Position numbers and translations under genes: made by a program. From the NCBI GenBank assembly GCA_028023455.1, contig JAQFVV010012490.1:3534001-3598000 (forward strand): 64,000 bases of DNA. The letters run 5' to 3'. This DNA comes from Epiperipatus broadwayi (Eukaryota > Onychophora > Udeonychophora > Euonychophora > Peripatidae). Positions within the stretch are counted from its first letter, which is position 1. Every line of letters starts with the position of its first letter. Of this stretch, positions 21,767 to 36,201 are shown piece after piece. The notes under the pieces are model-generated. The model was not told the DNA's origin. It saw nothing but the letters and a program-made list of their open reading frames with translations, and did no database searches.

Positions 21767-24700
21767 CTGAAATATTAAAAAAAAAAATTCAAACATATAA
21801 TTAATGAAGGTGCACATTTTTATTTATTTATTATCAAAATAAAATTTATGTATATTTAAAAACTAACAAATTGTAAATACATTCACAGACATATTGAATG
21901 CAAAAAATTATAATACAACTATCAAAAAATCCTTTTTAGCTATATGTTTTTTATTGAGTTATAGATATTTTCAATTACAGTATTATATTAAAACTGCCTC
22001 AATTTAGTTTAAATGTGGAACGAAAAAAAAAAAATAGACAAATAATTGAAACATTTTAAAAATATAATTAAAACAAATAATTAAAAGCCTTTTTTCTTTA
22101 TAGTTTTATAAATGGATATTTGTTTAGTAATTACACAGTTAAATATACTAATCTAAAATCAAATGAACACAGCCTATAGCAGTAATATATCTCACACCAT
22201 TCTATTGATGAAGCCAACCATGTAGCAAAGATGGTTTGGTGCAGTAGCACATTCTGGAGCTCAAGTTCCATAGACGGAGACTCAGCTCTGTCACTTTTGG
22301 TGTTCAAACTTTTATGAATTCTTGAATCACCCATATAAACTTAAATAATCAATAGATACCAGATAGTAATAGTGACAGAATAATCTTCAAATTCATTATT
22401 AAAAACTATTTGTTATTTTAAGCAGAAAAATATTGTTATCATTACAGCCATATAGTGACCACTTTAATTTCAGTTTTCATTTTTAAATACCTTAAGGTTT
22501 TGAACACAAAAAATGTTTGTACATCTAAATATTTAAGTTTGAGTCTACTTATGAGGTAACAGTAAAATGATCATATTTAAAAAAATATATTTAATATTAA
22601 TTAACTAATTCAAAAAATAAGACCTACAATTTTTCCATTAATGTTGTATTTTTAATTAGGTACAGTTGATTATAAAATTATAGTGCCCATCCTATATTCA
22701 AACTACTACTTTGAAGGTAAATCAAACTAGTTTTTCAAAAACCTATTTATATTAAACTAAATTAAATTGTCCTATATATTAGTTGGGTACTGCATCATTA
22801 GGTTTATCAAAATAATTACTTGATAATGATGTTTTCTTTAAGTAGCATTAAAATAACTTGTACAGTTCTAGTAATATTGCTAAAAAATATTACTTGCTTA
22901 CAATGAAGTATATGTGTAGTCTAAAGACTGTTTGTACATATGTTCTTACATTATATAAAAGAAAAGAAGTATCCATATACAAGAATTACATATATAAATA
23001 TTAATAAAGTCTAATATGACCAATAATTAAACAAACAAGTTTAACTATTAATGATATCTTTAAAAATTATTTAAATTTTCAATAAAAAGTCTAAACTTGT
23101 AAAATAAATTATTTAATTTCTGATTCTGATAAAAAGTTAAATCGAATTATTAATTTATAACAAAAAACACCATTTTTGTAAAAAGAAATCATCGATTACT
23201 TGTCCTTTGTATTCATATAATTGAAGTTAATTAAATGTTTAAATAGAAAATATATCAGATTAAAAGTATTGTAAATTTATTTTTTAAGAGAAAAATAATT
23301 TTATTTTTATTAATTAAAAATGGACATATCTGTTCAGACAATATAACATAGCTACTGAATTCAGAAGTTGCTACATGAAAAATAGATAATTGTTGCAAGA
23401 TTCTATGCTAATTCAATTTTGTGACTATCTAAAAAATTTATGCCAGTGGTATACCCACGGTAATAGTCAAACTCACCACATGCTGCTCGAAATTTTATAG
23501 ACCAATTATCATTGCCTTTTACATTACTTGAGCCATACAATCATTCTACGTAAATTAAGCCATTCACCTGCTACCTAACCACTGACTAAGCTATTTATTA
23601 TATGCTGTCTATCTATGAAGCCAGTCTTTGTATATGTATATACACAAATGAAAAAAAATCTATTGTTGACAGAAAAGAATATAGTAATAGTTAAACCTAT
23701 ATAATGATCAGCTTTAATAAAAATGCTACAAAAAACTATATAAGTAAATGGAGAAAATGATACTAGAGATAGTATTTTGCTTATTTTGAAATTACACTAA
23801 AAAACCAAGTGATTTATTTTGTTTGAGAAAACATTTAAAAATGACTGTTATTACAAATAATCCAGTAAGAAAAATAACTTTGAATGAACGAATTTTCTAA
23901 ATTAAACTTGATATTAATAAAGCAATGCTAACTTGAAAATATGCTAATAAAAACCAGATTATAGATATTCCAAGAAAAAAATTTCAAACCGATGAAAGAA
24001 AATATACCATTAATACCATTGTTTTATTTGAACTTGCAAGTCTAACTAACAGGATTTCACAAGAAAAGAGAGAATTTGAAACAAAAAAATATTTACATAA
24101 AAGTTTTCTAAAGTTTATTTATACATTATTTCAATTATGTTCATAAAAGAATTATTCAATAATTTATATTTAAAATAAAATTGGGTAATAAACAAGTCGG
24201 AATTAAAGGATAAACATATATGTCTAAATTAACAACAAATATTTATTAATAAAAGGTTCACTGATATGCTTATAACCAGATATTTTAATTAGATGACAAA
24301 TGCAAATCTAAACTCTTAAATAATAAAGAAAGTTATATTTTTTTCAGCAAGCAGATACATGGAATAAAATGAAATTTAAAGTAATTATTTAAATCTAGGA
24401 TTTTAAAGTTGGGTTTATAAATAAGCTATTGAAATATATTTTATTACAAAACATACATGTATGTGTACAGATCTAGATCGGCATTCACACTTATGTATAT
24501 AAATCAGATAATCATAAATTTAAATCCTACTGCTGCTATAACTGCTTTCCTCATACTTAATGATTTAATATTTATATCACATCTGTAATTTGATGTTAGA
24601 ACGAGTTAAATAATCTATTACATTATATTAAAATATTTACTTTGTTTACTCTGTCATTAGCCCATTTTATTGTTCATTAGTTAATAAAAAGAGTTATTAT

Positions 24701-27700
24701 TACTTTAATTATAATGATGAATAATGTCAAATATTAGATAAAGTATTTGTCTAAGACAATAAAATTTTGGTGTGTGTATGGACTGTATATAATTCTCTTT
24801 GGAATTATATGGGTAAGAGCTACATTATTATGATGATATTTGTATCCATTGCTCACAACATGAACCTGATCATAATATTTATGTACTGTTTTTTTTATTT
24901 TGTTACATTTGGCATGCTAACATTAATCCTTTGATGGCATTTTATGATTAAAAATGAGCCAGCTTCAAGTTGCTCGAATTCCGTCATTTTTAATGCTACC
25001 GTTAAGATTTTGCACTCTTTTTAAAGGTTAAAAAAAGTTTCATAAGATGCTGCCCTCTTCTGAATTATTTTAGAAGTAAAAAATCAATAATATTTAAATT
25101 TTAAGTATGAAAAAGAAAGAGGGCTGTCCGTCCTTAATGCTGATTGGCTGTTAATCATCAAGGACAAAGAAAACCGCTTGGCAATAACTAAACCGCTACG
25201 ATTTCTTTTCTTTCATTTCGAAAGTGATAAACGAATGTTTTAGATCATTTTAAAAGTATTTTTTGACATATTATAAATTATTTTGATGAAATATGCTAAA
25301 AATAAAATTATTTTTGAAAAATAGTTAAGATTTTAGAAAAATTATTTACTTTTCCGCAACGTAAAATTGGGAAAGAAATCCTCATGCCATACACCAATAT
25401 ATCTAAATATATACAAACATATTATGACTGCTAAGAATAAAATCACAATGCCCACTCATGAAAAATCTTTCAAAATAATGTGAAGTTAGACAAATATACA
25501 AGTTTAGAAGAATTAATAAAACTAAAATATTGCTATTATGGTGTATTATTTTTAAATGGTTCAAATCAAATAAAATATAGATTAACTTAAATAATGTATC
25601 ATATGTGTTCTATATATGTGTTTAAGAAACATATGTTAATTTACAATATTTACTAAATCTTTATTCCAAGACAAAGAGGAAGAGAAGGATTGGTTGTTGT
25701 TAAAACTATTCATGGATATATAAATTTAAATTTAAAAACCAATAATAAATATCTAAGTATTTTATTTTTTAAATATATGATCATAAATATCACTGGCATA
25801 AAATATAATAGTTTGATTGTGAAAAGTACATTAGTTGAGAGTAACATAATACTTAATATGTAAAATAATGATTGCTTTATGTAAGTACATGTTTTCAAAT
25901 ATTAAGATGAGAGGTTTGTTTGTGAGTGAAAATCTCAAAGTACATATTTGTATCTAAAACATACATGTTTGAAAGGTAATATTTTTGTAAAAGCTATTAT
26001 TAAACAAAAGAAAAACCTTTTGAAAGCAAATAAACACATTATTTAATTGGATATGAGATAATTTATTCATTTGGTAAACAATATTAATATCTTTTGCAAC
26101 AGCAAAATATTTAGCAACAATTTTCAGTAAACATAAAAAGAATATATGATAGATAAGTTGTACTAAAATAATATGGAGAAATATAATTGATATGAAGACC
26201 TTATGTATTAAATAGGCATACAGACAACAGTAATAGATGTCACAAATAAAAAAAATATTGTGGCATTTCAGATAATAGATGACAATATATAAAAAGATGT
26301 ATTTTTTTTTTATACTTCTAACAATGATTTTTATTCAATTATTTAACAGTTTCAGATATTAAAGTCTTCTTCAGAGTCATTGTTTTTTTGTTTTCAGGTA
26401 AAAGACAGAATATTTCTAAATAGTCAAAATTATCAGATAATTATGAAAAATACAAAAAAGAAACGATTTTTTTAGAGATTTATTTAATATATGGAAAGGC
26501 AACGAAGTTAATATCAGTACAGAAATAAAAAAAAGACTCAAGAAAATTAAAGGAAGATTAATGAGATGAGAGAAGAAAATAATTTTTTTATAAATAATAA
26601 GTTCCAAAGATATTCTAAAAACAAATAAACGATGAAATGTTAAATATAAAACTTTTTTAAAACCTATGTACATTTATGTTTTCATGTTCAAAATTTTTGA
26701 CCTCATCCATCTTCAGAATTTTTATTTTTTATTACCAATATATTAGTATTATAATTAATTAAACCAATGACATAATTAGGAATATTCTAGATTCTTATGA
26801 ATTATTTTAATATATTGGTAATCTAAATAAAGGACTTTGGTTTAACAAGACAAGTATATTTACAGCTTTGTTTTTCTTAGATGATACTATAGTACACTAT
26901 AGTATTTAATATTCTATAATGGCAAACAAAAAGCAAAGATTTCTTCATGACTATGTTGAAATTCTTTTTCATTATTATCATTGTGGATGATCATAATAAT
27001 GTCATTCTTTATAGTTTTATTGATTTGTAAAGTATTTTTTCAAAATGATATATGAATAGAGGGATCCTCCAAAATTTAATAGATAATGCAGTGAAGATAG
27101 TTGGAAGAAGTTTACTTAATGTAATTCGCTATGTATTGGTTTTTTAATGTTAAATATAGGAGTCAGTTATTATTTAGAAATTATTTATGACTAAAGGTTT
27201 GCAGCATTTCTAGATGTGATAATCATATAATAAATATAGATGACCATAGACACATTTTTTCAAAAAGATAAAATACAGACTTGTTAAATTTCAGCTGAAA
27301 GATCTTAAGAATAGAAGTTGATGTATACTATAAAACTACCATGGATAAAAAACCTTTCATCAATTTTCTTTGAGATTTTAAAAACATTAATAATTTCCTC
27401 AAAACTTTTAGCAAACCATAACTCAAATGAGGTAAGTCAAAGTTTTGTGGCTCACATAAGTTAGTCTCAGTTGCTATAAAGTCAGAAAGCTAGTTCTTTT
27501 TAAAATATCTTAGAATCTCATATAACAAGGAAATGGCATATTTTTACATTTTATGTGAGAACTCAGAAATTTTGTTAAAAATATATGACAAAACTTTAAC
27601 AGAAGAATTCTAAAAAATAGCTTAGCAGAAATATCTGCAATAGTTATTAGTCAGTGATGTGATAAAAAGTAGTTTGGTCATCACTCCCTGTTTTTTTTTA

Positions 27701-30433
27701 CTACAAAACAACTTGCTTATGAAATAAATGAAGAATGTGGTCTTAATATGGAGCCTATTTTTATTATAATTCTTATATCTAATATAAATATATTTCTATC
27801 TTGTAGTTAAATCGTTTAGTGTTTTTAGAAAAATTCAAACTTTATTTATATTTTTACAAATACATGTAACTTTGTGTTATTATTAACAGTTAGATGTATT
27901 TGAAAAGGCATAAATAAAATGTGTTTTTATAAAATCATTTAACCATTCAACTAAAAAAAAAAAAAGAAATAGTCCATTATAAAACTACAAATCTTTAAAG
28001 AAGTACTTTTTAATAATAAATTATTACTTAATGAATGTTATTAATAAATTATACATTTTCTTTAGTACAATGAATACATTAACTACTGTTTCATGAGATC
28101 ATTTATAAAAGGAAAGTCAAACTACAGTTAAAGCTCTATAAGGATAAGATCTATCCTAGAAGAAATGGAATCCGTTATTTCTGCAGATATCTTATGTACA
28201 TTTGCACATTTTATTATAAAGAAGAAACAGTTGGTTTTGTTGTTGCAAGTTTTATAATAAATTATTGGATTTTTTTTACCAAGGCAGTTATCAGAGATGA
28301 CAATGAATTCTTCGTTCATTTTAACAAAAGAGTTGCAAAACTAATGTTGAATTTCTGAAATGATTCTAAAAATGTAATAAGTAATCTGATCTTTTGATTG
28401 TATGCATGCTGAGTGAATTAGAATTACTAATCATAGATTACTTTCCGAGTGTAACTAACATTAGTAGGATATTTATCAATGATATCTCTTGTAGTATCAT
28501 TGGAAATATTAACTTTAGTGGATATTTTTATTCACTTGTGATTAGCTACCTAAAAATTATGGCTATATCTTAAAACAAAAAAAAGATTCTTAGTAGTAAA
28601 ACTGATAGCCAAGCTTATTGAAGTTGTATTTACTGCATTTTCAACATACCCAAAAGGGTAGCATCTGAAGGATCTAATGCCCCTTTCTGTTTTGAAGAGT
28701 ACATGGATTGTTAAAAATAGTGAGATATAGTGAAGATATTTTTGGTTTCCCTTTTATAAAGTTTAAGCTTAAATTAAAAATTGTTATTTTTATTAGATGT
28801 GATACAATAAATAAGCTTGATATCATAAAACATTGACTCATTAAACCTTATAAGAGTATACATTATTTTCTCTGTGACCACGGGATGTCTTTTGAGACAT
28901 TGTACAGATTTTGTTTATTTATTATTACTATCTTCTATACACTGTGGCAATATTCAGCTCAATTATATATTATTGTTTAAAAATTTTTAGTGGAAAAAGA
29001 AAAAAACAAAGTGATATTCCTAATTATTTAGAATATGAAGAAAATTTAAATATAGGTTATAATGAATATAGTATTCACCTATGTTTGTATCAAATATAAT
29101 GAATAATAAAAATATGAAAATTTCAGGGGGGTTTTCTTTAGTAACTAATTAGTTTTACTAAAGAAATTAATTTTTATTTCTTTCTTCTAATTGAAAGTTT
29201 GGATAAATTATCATAATTTTTATATTCCATCAATGTGATATTTTGATTATTTATACCTGAATGATTGAATGGTATCTTCAAAACTTTTTAATGAACATTT
29301 ATTTTAGATAGTCTAAACATAAATTTCAACCATAGGAATTACTTCATTTTTATTTTTATTAATTGCAAGTTTATATACATTGGTTTGAAAATCAAAAACA
29401 CTTAAATAGACATTAAATACATAACATTTCTATTCAAAAAAGAAAAAAAAAGCTTTATAATCCAAACTGGATCATTCAGGTTTTAATTTAGACAAAGGGA
29501 TCTTTTTTTTCATTCAAATACAATTATTTTCTTTCCTAATAAATTCATTTTAAAGATATTTTAATAAAATCATTGAATAAATCTGCACTATTACTATCCT
29601 TTAAAAATACTTTCTTAATCTTAATCAGATGAAATAAAAATGTGTGATTATTGTAGTTTTCATTGTTTAACACACTTGATATATTGCAAGAAAAAATGCT
29701 TGCATAGAAAAATCTGTCACCAAATTTTGGAAATATTCTATATTTGTTGTTTAATTAAAACAAACTTTAAAAAGCCACTGCAGAGTAAAAACCTTTCCAA
29801 CAGTCCACCGTAGAGAACTTATAAGGCCTTTCAATTGATATGTAATGAGGGTTTGAACATTTTTACTTTCTTGTTTCACTGTCTAGATAAGGACATTTAT
29901 ATACTCACAAACTATTTATAGATGGTTAGGGGTCAGTAGTGAAAACAATATCCTTAATCTGATTAAAATCTGGATAAAAATAAAAATTTTATTATCCAAA
30001 TTTAAACCCAACTCATGAGATTGACAAACAAATACTAAGAGCCCTTATTTTACCTTTACTTTAAAATAGAATGGAGATAATTATCCAGTTTTTTAAAAAG
30101 ATGGCATGAAAGAAACTGCTTAATCTCACTTTACAGTCCTAACATTCATATGTACATGAACATAGGAGCTCACCACATTAATAAATTCAAATATTTTTTA
30201 TCTAATTGACCCATATCTTGAAAATTAACTATATATTTTTGGAGACAAAGCAGAACAAATCTTATAAATAAATAACTGGGCAACCAATAAGTTTTTCGGT
30301 AAAGTAAAATCATTAATCAAAAGTCACAATTAAGTAAAATGTTGATTATTATTTACATATATCTAATAATTAATTACTTGTGTGTGTGTGTATATATATA
30401 TAATGTCAAAAACAAATATTTAAATTTTTTTAC
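21767..30433. other. TTLL intron, about 8.7 kb, mostly unassigned
   Basis: AT-rich, no coding evidence. Contains a SINE-like copy (22228-22345), a less AT-rich patch with an imperfect palindrome around 25110-25150 (CCTTAATG...CATCAAGG), and a 15-bp perfect inverted repeat (26731-26745 with 26809-26823). The patch near 23440-23580 is less AT-rich but unrecognised. Confidence 0.5.
22228..22345 (+). repeat. Old SINE-like repeat, copy 2
   Basis: Shares tctggagctcaagttccat and downstream sequence with 7322-7440. It begins with a possible tRNA-like A-box (GGTGCAGTAGCAC). Intronic. Confidence 0.45.
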
Positions 30434-30548
30434 CTATTTGGTTTATAATTATAATAAACAAGAGATTCAATCACATGTTTCACCTGAGTGTAAATTATAT
30501 TTCTAATAGCTTCTTTTACTTGTTTCCATACCAAATCTGGATTTTTTC
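30434..30548 (-). CDS. TTLL-family ligase, internal exon
   Basis: A 115-bp exon with a TATAG acceptor (intron side from 30549) and a GTAAAA donor (starting at 30433). Two leading bases (GA) finish a codon. Then 37 codons follow, starting KNPDLVWKQVKEAIRNIIY and ending KPN, and two bases (AG) are completed by the A of the exon at 21766 to give Arg. The segment before the RFD-x-x-x-D motif in TTLL enzymes has the same W-x-x-[VI]-x-x-x-[IV] helix, which supports the assignment. The start of the gene should lie at higher coordinates; I found no convincing upstream exon. Confidence 0.83.
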
Positions 30549-30639
30549 CTATAACAAATTGTTCAAATACAAATAATAATTAAAAAGTTAAAATAATAAA
30601 TAATTTATATATATATACACAAAGAAATAAGGTCATATG

Positions 30640-30900
30640 TCACCTGACCTAATTTAACAAGCTTGTATTACAAATGTTATATAAGGAACTTGCAAATAGC
30701 TCTTAACAAGCTTTTCAAAATATCCACAACCTCAGAACAGTTTCTTTTACTGGCATCCTCAGTGAGGTGCTAGGATATTCAAGCATTAGGATTGGAAGAC
30801 ATATGGATATCTGAAATTTTCAGATTTTCTACTTAATAGTTATCCATTAGATAAAGTGCTGGGCTTGGCTTGGTATTTTAAATCTAAGACAGTAGCAGAA
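30640..30900 (-). repeat. Family A hammerhead repeat, diverged copy
   Basis: Collinear with family A but much diverged: shared AACAAGCTTG, TCTGAAATTTTCAGATTTTC and GCTTGGCTTGGTATTT landmarks. It lies about 90 bp upstream of the TTLL exon, in the preceding intron. Confidence 0.7.
30729..30768 (-). ncRNA. Hammerhead motif with compensated stem I (diverged family A)
   Basis: Minus strand: ACCTCA, core CTGAGGA, an 11-nt stem II region (TGCCAGTAAAA) that no longer pairs, GAA, ACTGTT, C, then TGAGGT. Stem I is six perfect Watson-Crick pairs although both strands differ from other family A copies. Stem II is decayed, so the motif is probably inactive now. Confidence 0.55.
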
Positions 30901-33900
30901 ACTGGTCTGAGGTTGGGAACTGCTTATGTATAATACATATTAGTTTAAGTAATTGCTAAAAAAAATAGACAAAACAATATAATTAAAAAATTGTCCTTGG
31001 CAGTTAGTGTATGCTAATAATGTGTTGCTTGGAAAGTGAATTGATATAATACATATTTGGTAAATACAGAATGGTCAAGAATATTTGTAAGACATGATGA
31101 CTTGGCCAACTAAAGCAACTAATTCAGTTAAAATGCATTTTTGGGGTCATTTACATTTTCCCAGTGACTATAACCATATATTTGAGAATATTGAACAATA
31201 AATTGTAATTTTAAAAATATGTATGTATATATTGTACCGGTCAAAACATGTTACTCCATTTAACATGAGCTGAAACTCAAAAAATGTACTTCAAACCCAG
31301 TCAAGTCTGAGATTTAGAACCAACCTGAATTCGAACCCATTCCCTAAGCCCCAGATCAAACACCTAATGAATAACATATAATCATGGCACATGAGAATTT
31401 ATTCTAAAATCTAGCCCACTAGCAGAGCAAAGAAGACAATGAGATTTATATATTAACTACATTATAACAACTACAGTAGGCATACATATGATCATACATG
31501 TGGAAGTGGAGAAAAGGGAATTCGAATGACTCAAATAAGTTAGACAATAAAAAAATAGTTTAATATAAAATTAATTATATACATCAATGTGTGCATGAAA
31601 GAGCGGTCTTCCAAATGATAGATAATTATATATTGGAATTCATGCTGACAATTCTCATATGCTCTTTTATCAACTAAATAGTATATATACATTAACACAC
31701 ATCTTTGGTGGGTATGATATTAAGATGCCAATCATTTATTAAAAGGATTACATAATATTTCTATTAACATTTTGATTTACATTTCTGAAATGCGGTGACT
31801 AACATATTATTTTGGGGTGCATTCCAGGATTCATTACATATATAAGAAAAACTATTTTCACACCATTGCACTCATGAAAATAAATAAAATACATTTGAAA
31901 AATTATATTTGATTATATGGCAAAATATTTATTGAAAATTCTTTTAATTAGCACTGGTAAGAAGAACACTTTATTTTCCCCAAGGCATACACTCTTAAAT
32001 ACAGAAATAATAAATTACGATGGTGGGATTGTATAATACAACTGTAATAACATTATTAATTAATATAATTAGTGATACTCAGCATTTATATATATTTTTG
32101 AGCAGAGCATAATTTTAATATAACATCAAAACTGGGTCATGAAGCAAAAGAAATAATCTTAGAAGTGGCAGTACAAACATAATGATGAAAAACCAAGATA
32201 CGGTCATGCTTCTGGACAAACAACAAAATCTAAGACCCCCTTCTTAGGGCAGTGGTTAGAGAAATGTGGTTAGGCATAGCATGGGCCAGGCATCCTGGAA
32301 TCATTGACATGCAGAAGCCTTTTATATGGAGGTCCTGGAAAGCTCAACTATTTGTGGGACAGGACATAAAGAGAAATCCATGGGTTCGATCCTGTCCCAA
32401 CCCCCAGATTAGAAGCACATAAAGATAACCTGAATGTCAGTAACACAATACGGATAAATGTCACTAATGACATTGAATAGGATTTACTGCTTAATGGTAT
32501 AATTTATACAAACAATATGCTATGTCACTATAATATATATAGAGAGAGAAGATTTCCTTTAATAAAAAAAAATACATTAAGATTTCACCCCCTCCTTTTC
32601 TGCTATTTAAAATAATTCAATCCCACCTTCGTGGATTTTGATAATAACTAGAATATTTAAATATTTGATATTTTAAGAGTATAAAAATAAAACAAATTTA
32701 GCAGTCGTGTAGAAAATAACTAATAGGTCACCCTTTCAGAATTTAAATAAATAACATTTAAAAATATTTCAAAACATTAATTAGCTTGAGTGATGGATTT
32801 ACCCCATGTAGAATTACTTCATTCTATTTGAAGTTGAACAAACAATTTTTTTAATAAAAACCAACATAAAATGAAGATTCATAAAAACAATCTGGTGAGC
32901 ATATTAATTAATCATACATCATATTTTGAGGGGACGTTAATAACCTTAATTCATTGAGGTTTGATTAAAAGAAAGAAAGGAAAGATTTTGAAAATTCAGC
33001 TCGTCAGGTTGCTTGAGATTGGCATATTAATAATAACAAAAGCATACATATAAAATCTTAATAAATACATATAAATAATTGACCACACCAAAGTTAAAGA
33101 AGTTAGAGCATATGAGATAAGATTAGATTAAAAAATCATTTGAGAGCAATTTACATTTTACATATTAGAAAGAGACAAAGTTAAATGATACATTAGGAGA
33201 AATCTTGATAGTAGAGTTTGAGATTAGTTAGATTAGCTTTACTTTCAGGTTGCTGCATGAAAATAGTGAGTTACCTTGCACAATACTAAGTCCCCATTTT
33301 AAAAAGACAGTTTAAGGATTTATGTGAGTTCTTATGTGACAGCAAGCTCCTACTCAGCATTCAAAAGTTCTCATGTCAGGCTTTTCCTTCATTCTAGGGC
33401 AGCAAGATGGTATGGCAGCAGAAGATGACCCCACAAGGGTCGGGAAAGGTGATTGCCTTTCTACCCAATCATCATTTCAAGTTTCATACCAGCATGGATT
33501 ATGTTAACAACACAGTTTTCTCAATAGTAGCTATCCTTTGGTGTTTAAAATCAGCCTATTTTATATCCTGTTCAGGTATTTGTGGAATGCTTTTAATTTT
33601 TTATTTCTACCTCAAACTCTAATTTTCGATCAACAAAATCTTTCATTTTCTTTATCCATTGTTCTTGAAGATACAATCATTAGATAATGTTCCAAAAATA
33701 TATTCAAATCTATTTCCAGATTGGAAATAGATTTGACAAAAATGTTCAGAACAAAATAAAATCCATTAGTTTTTATTCCCCATTTTATTTCTAGTAAAAC
33801 TTTAGAAATTCCTTCCCAAGATTAAAACAATATTATATCCCCTCTCCCCTTTAATTATTTTTGGACAATTAATGGTTGCATCTTTCATCTTGGATTTTAC

Positions 33901-34700
33901 AAAAATATACAGTTTAATTAAAAATAATAATTTAAAAAAGAAAAAGTTTTATAAATGACTTATAATAAAATATTTATAAAATTAATATTTTGTTAGTATG
34001 TTTGCTCCTGTAATATATATATCTGAGTCACACCTATGTATTTTAATGTCAAGAAAAAATAATAATAATAAAAAAATATTGAAAAGCTAAAATTTATAAT
34101 TTTGGTGCACTTCTCAGAAATATATACATGAAATATATATACACAACTAAAGGAGCGGGATAGGATAAGGTTTGAATACTGGTTAGTAGTTGGCGAGTGG
34201 ATAGAACTATGAAGCTCAATCTTGGGCTACGATTGACTGCTTCAATCTTGTATGCAAGTGAAGGGGAACTTAAAACACTGAATAAAAAAAAAGATTTTTG
34301 TGAATAATAAAAAAGATATATAAAAATCGAAATCTATGTTTTGTTTAAATAAATGCATTTAATTGTAAATTGATAAGTGGTGCTTGGTAATTATTTATAT
34401 ATTTATTAAATGTGTTCTGAAATACATAATATCAAACACAATAATATATATATAATTAAAAAAACAACAACACTAGAATTAACTCTACATTTTTAAAATA
34501 CAACCATATAAATAAATAGAAGTTATAGATAACTTAGGGCATGACTATCCTTTTCAGTAGGATTTACTGGAGAAGGCAGCCATGCTAAAGCTAACTGCAA
34601 TTGTTATTTAATTTATATATTGAAAATTGTAGTTAATTTCAATGTTGTTTTAATGTACATATATGTGAGTGTGTGTAATTATAAGTAATCACAGTTGTGA
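30901..34700. other. AT-rich non-coding DNA
   Basis: No coding region supported. Contains a possible SINE at 32232-32400 and AT dinucleotide tracts. The patch 33,350-33,500 is less AT-rich but only yields a 71-codon frame without recognisable features. It may be an old SINE. Confidence 0.45.
32232..32400 (+). repeat. Possible tRNA-derived SINE
   Basis: An A-box-like GGCAGTGGTTAGAG near the left end and a good B-box GGTTCGATCC near 32385 suggest internal Pol III promoter elements. They lie about 145 bp apart, farther than in a tRNA, so an insertion or a composite is possible. GC content is clearly above the surroundings. Confidence 0.45.
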
Positions 34701-35144
34701 ATGTATTTATATAATATTAGAGAATATTATTTTAACTGTTATTATAGCAATTGACGTGGTCTCTAGCTTTAATATTGGACAATATATATATATAATAAAG
34801 GAATAGACTATCTTTTTATTAAATTCTCTTTTTTATAAATAATATTATCATGAACAACTTTAATTACAAAAGTAAGTTTTAATAAATCTAGATACATATA
34901 TAGTAAGATATGATAATTTTTAAACCAATTGATTGTTTTTAATTCCCAAAATAAAGTCATCTCATTTTAAAACTTTGGAAACAAATACTGTACTTAAAAT
35001 CTCAGCCTTGTGTTTTGACTTGAGAGTTTCCTATGCAGTCATTATTACATTTGATTGGCTGTCATATAAGCATTTTTTAAGGCGCTTTTGTCAAAGATTT
35101 CAGCTTTTGATGTTATTATTAAACAATAAATGTAATTATAGTTG

Positions 35145-35375
35145 CGAATATATTAATATAAAATAATACTCATACAGATTTAAATATAATTTTTTTAATA
35201 ATATACTTGTACCAATTATATTTTCAACGTTTTCTCGTCATGTTCTCAGCTGAAAGACAGACCATGAATATGACGTGAAAACATCGAACGATACTCAGTA
35301 CAGTTAATAACATTATTAAAATTTTTATATTTAAACTCTACATGAGTATTATTTTAAATTAATATGTAGATTTCT
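35145..35375. repeat. Foldback family E
   Basis: Arms about 35150-35243 and 35268-35372 are imperfect inverse copies (AAAATAATACTCAT against ATGAGTATTATTTTA). One arm recurs at 17985-18110. The loop contains a GAAAAC stretch that recalls hammerhead cores, but CTGANGA is not intact. Confidence 0.6.
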
Positions 35376-35736
35376 TGGCAGATTATAGAAATATATTATT
35401 GTTTATAGTATCTGTTATTATATCAATTGATATTCGATAATATTTATAATAAAATAATGGACCGTTTTTAATAAGTTCTTTTTAGTTATAAAATAATCTA
35501 ACAATATATTTTAAATTGATTAAAACTCACTTCTCTAGAGAAAGTTGTTTACGACAATTATCTTTATAATCAAAATGGATTTAATAAAAAATAATTCTTT
35601 TTTTTTTTTTAATATTAAAAATATTGTTCAATGCTAAAGCAAAAGGACTTAGCATTTGCTATACTAATAGTTGCTACAAAATGATAAATTCGAATATTAT
35701 ATTCACATTCACAATTGTGATTACTTTTTTTTTTCA

Positions 35737-35825
35737 TGTGTCATAGCATCGGCCGGGAAGTGAACCCGCTAACCCGCGACAACTGCTTGTAAGACAGCTG
35801 TGCTGATCTCTCGACCATCAACGTT
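35737..35825 (-). repeat. tRNA-derived SINE, copy 1
   Basis: Read on the minus strand it begins GTTGATGGTCGAGAGATC (A-box-like) and has a B-box region GGGTTCACTTCCCGG. It ends in a CGATGCTATGACACATGA tail followed by an A run. The same end and layout occur at 36202-36310 on the plus strand. Direct copies of an unrelated 80-bp AT-rich segment lie on either side (about 35520-35600 and 35930-36000). Confidence 0.7.
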
Positions 35826-36201
35826 TACTAAATTTCAAAATGAAAAGAAATTCTCTATTTTGATAACTAAAAAATTAATCAGTTTAAAAATTATCTTACA
35901 CTTTACAATTATTAATTAAAACTGGCTCTTCTGGTTAAAGTTGTTTTCAAGAATCTTTATAATCAATGTGAATTTAATAAAAGATAGTTCATTTTTTATT
36001 ATACATATTGTTGATCAATTCCGTAATAACAGTTACAATTACATATTCATAACTGAGATTATAATTGTATTGTAATGACTGTGAATCAAGTCATAAATCA
36101 AATGAAGAGTGTAGGTTATTTAAAGATAGACGGCAAAAATTAGTATATTAGTTTTAAATAAATATTTAAAAAAGATAACAAGTAAATGGGTTTTGTCTTG
36201 C

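Noticed and set aside
33230-33350. Possible upstream TTLL exon on the minus strand near a GTAACT donor
   Set aside because: No credible acceptor and the reading frames do not resemble the TTLL ATP-grasp core.
35150-35375. Hammerhead in foldback family E
   Set aside because: A stem-loop followed by GAA and a palindrome-like AGTATACT-C is suggested across copies. The CTG of the CTGANGA core is missing and stem I is not found.
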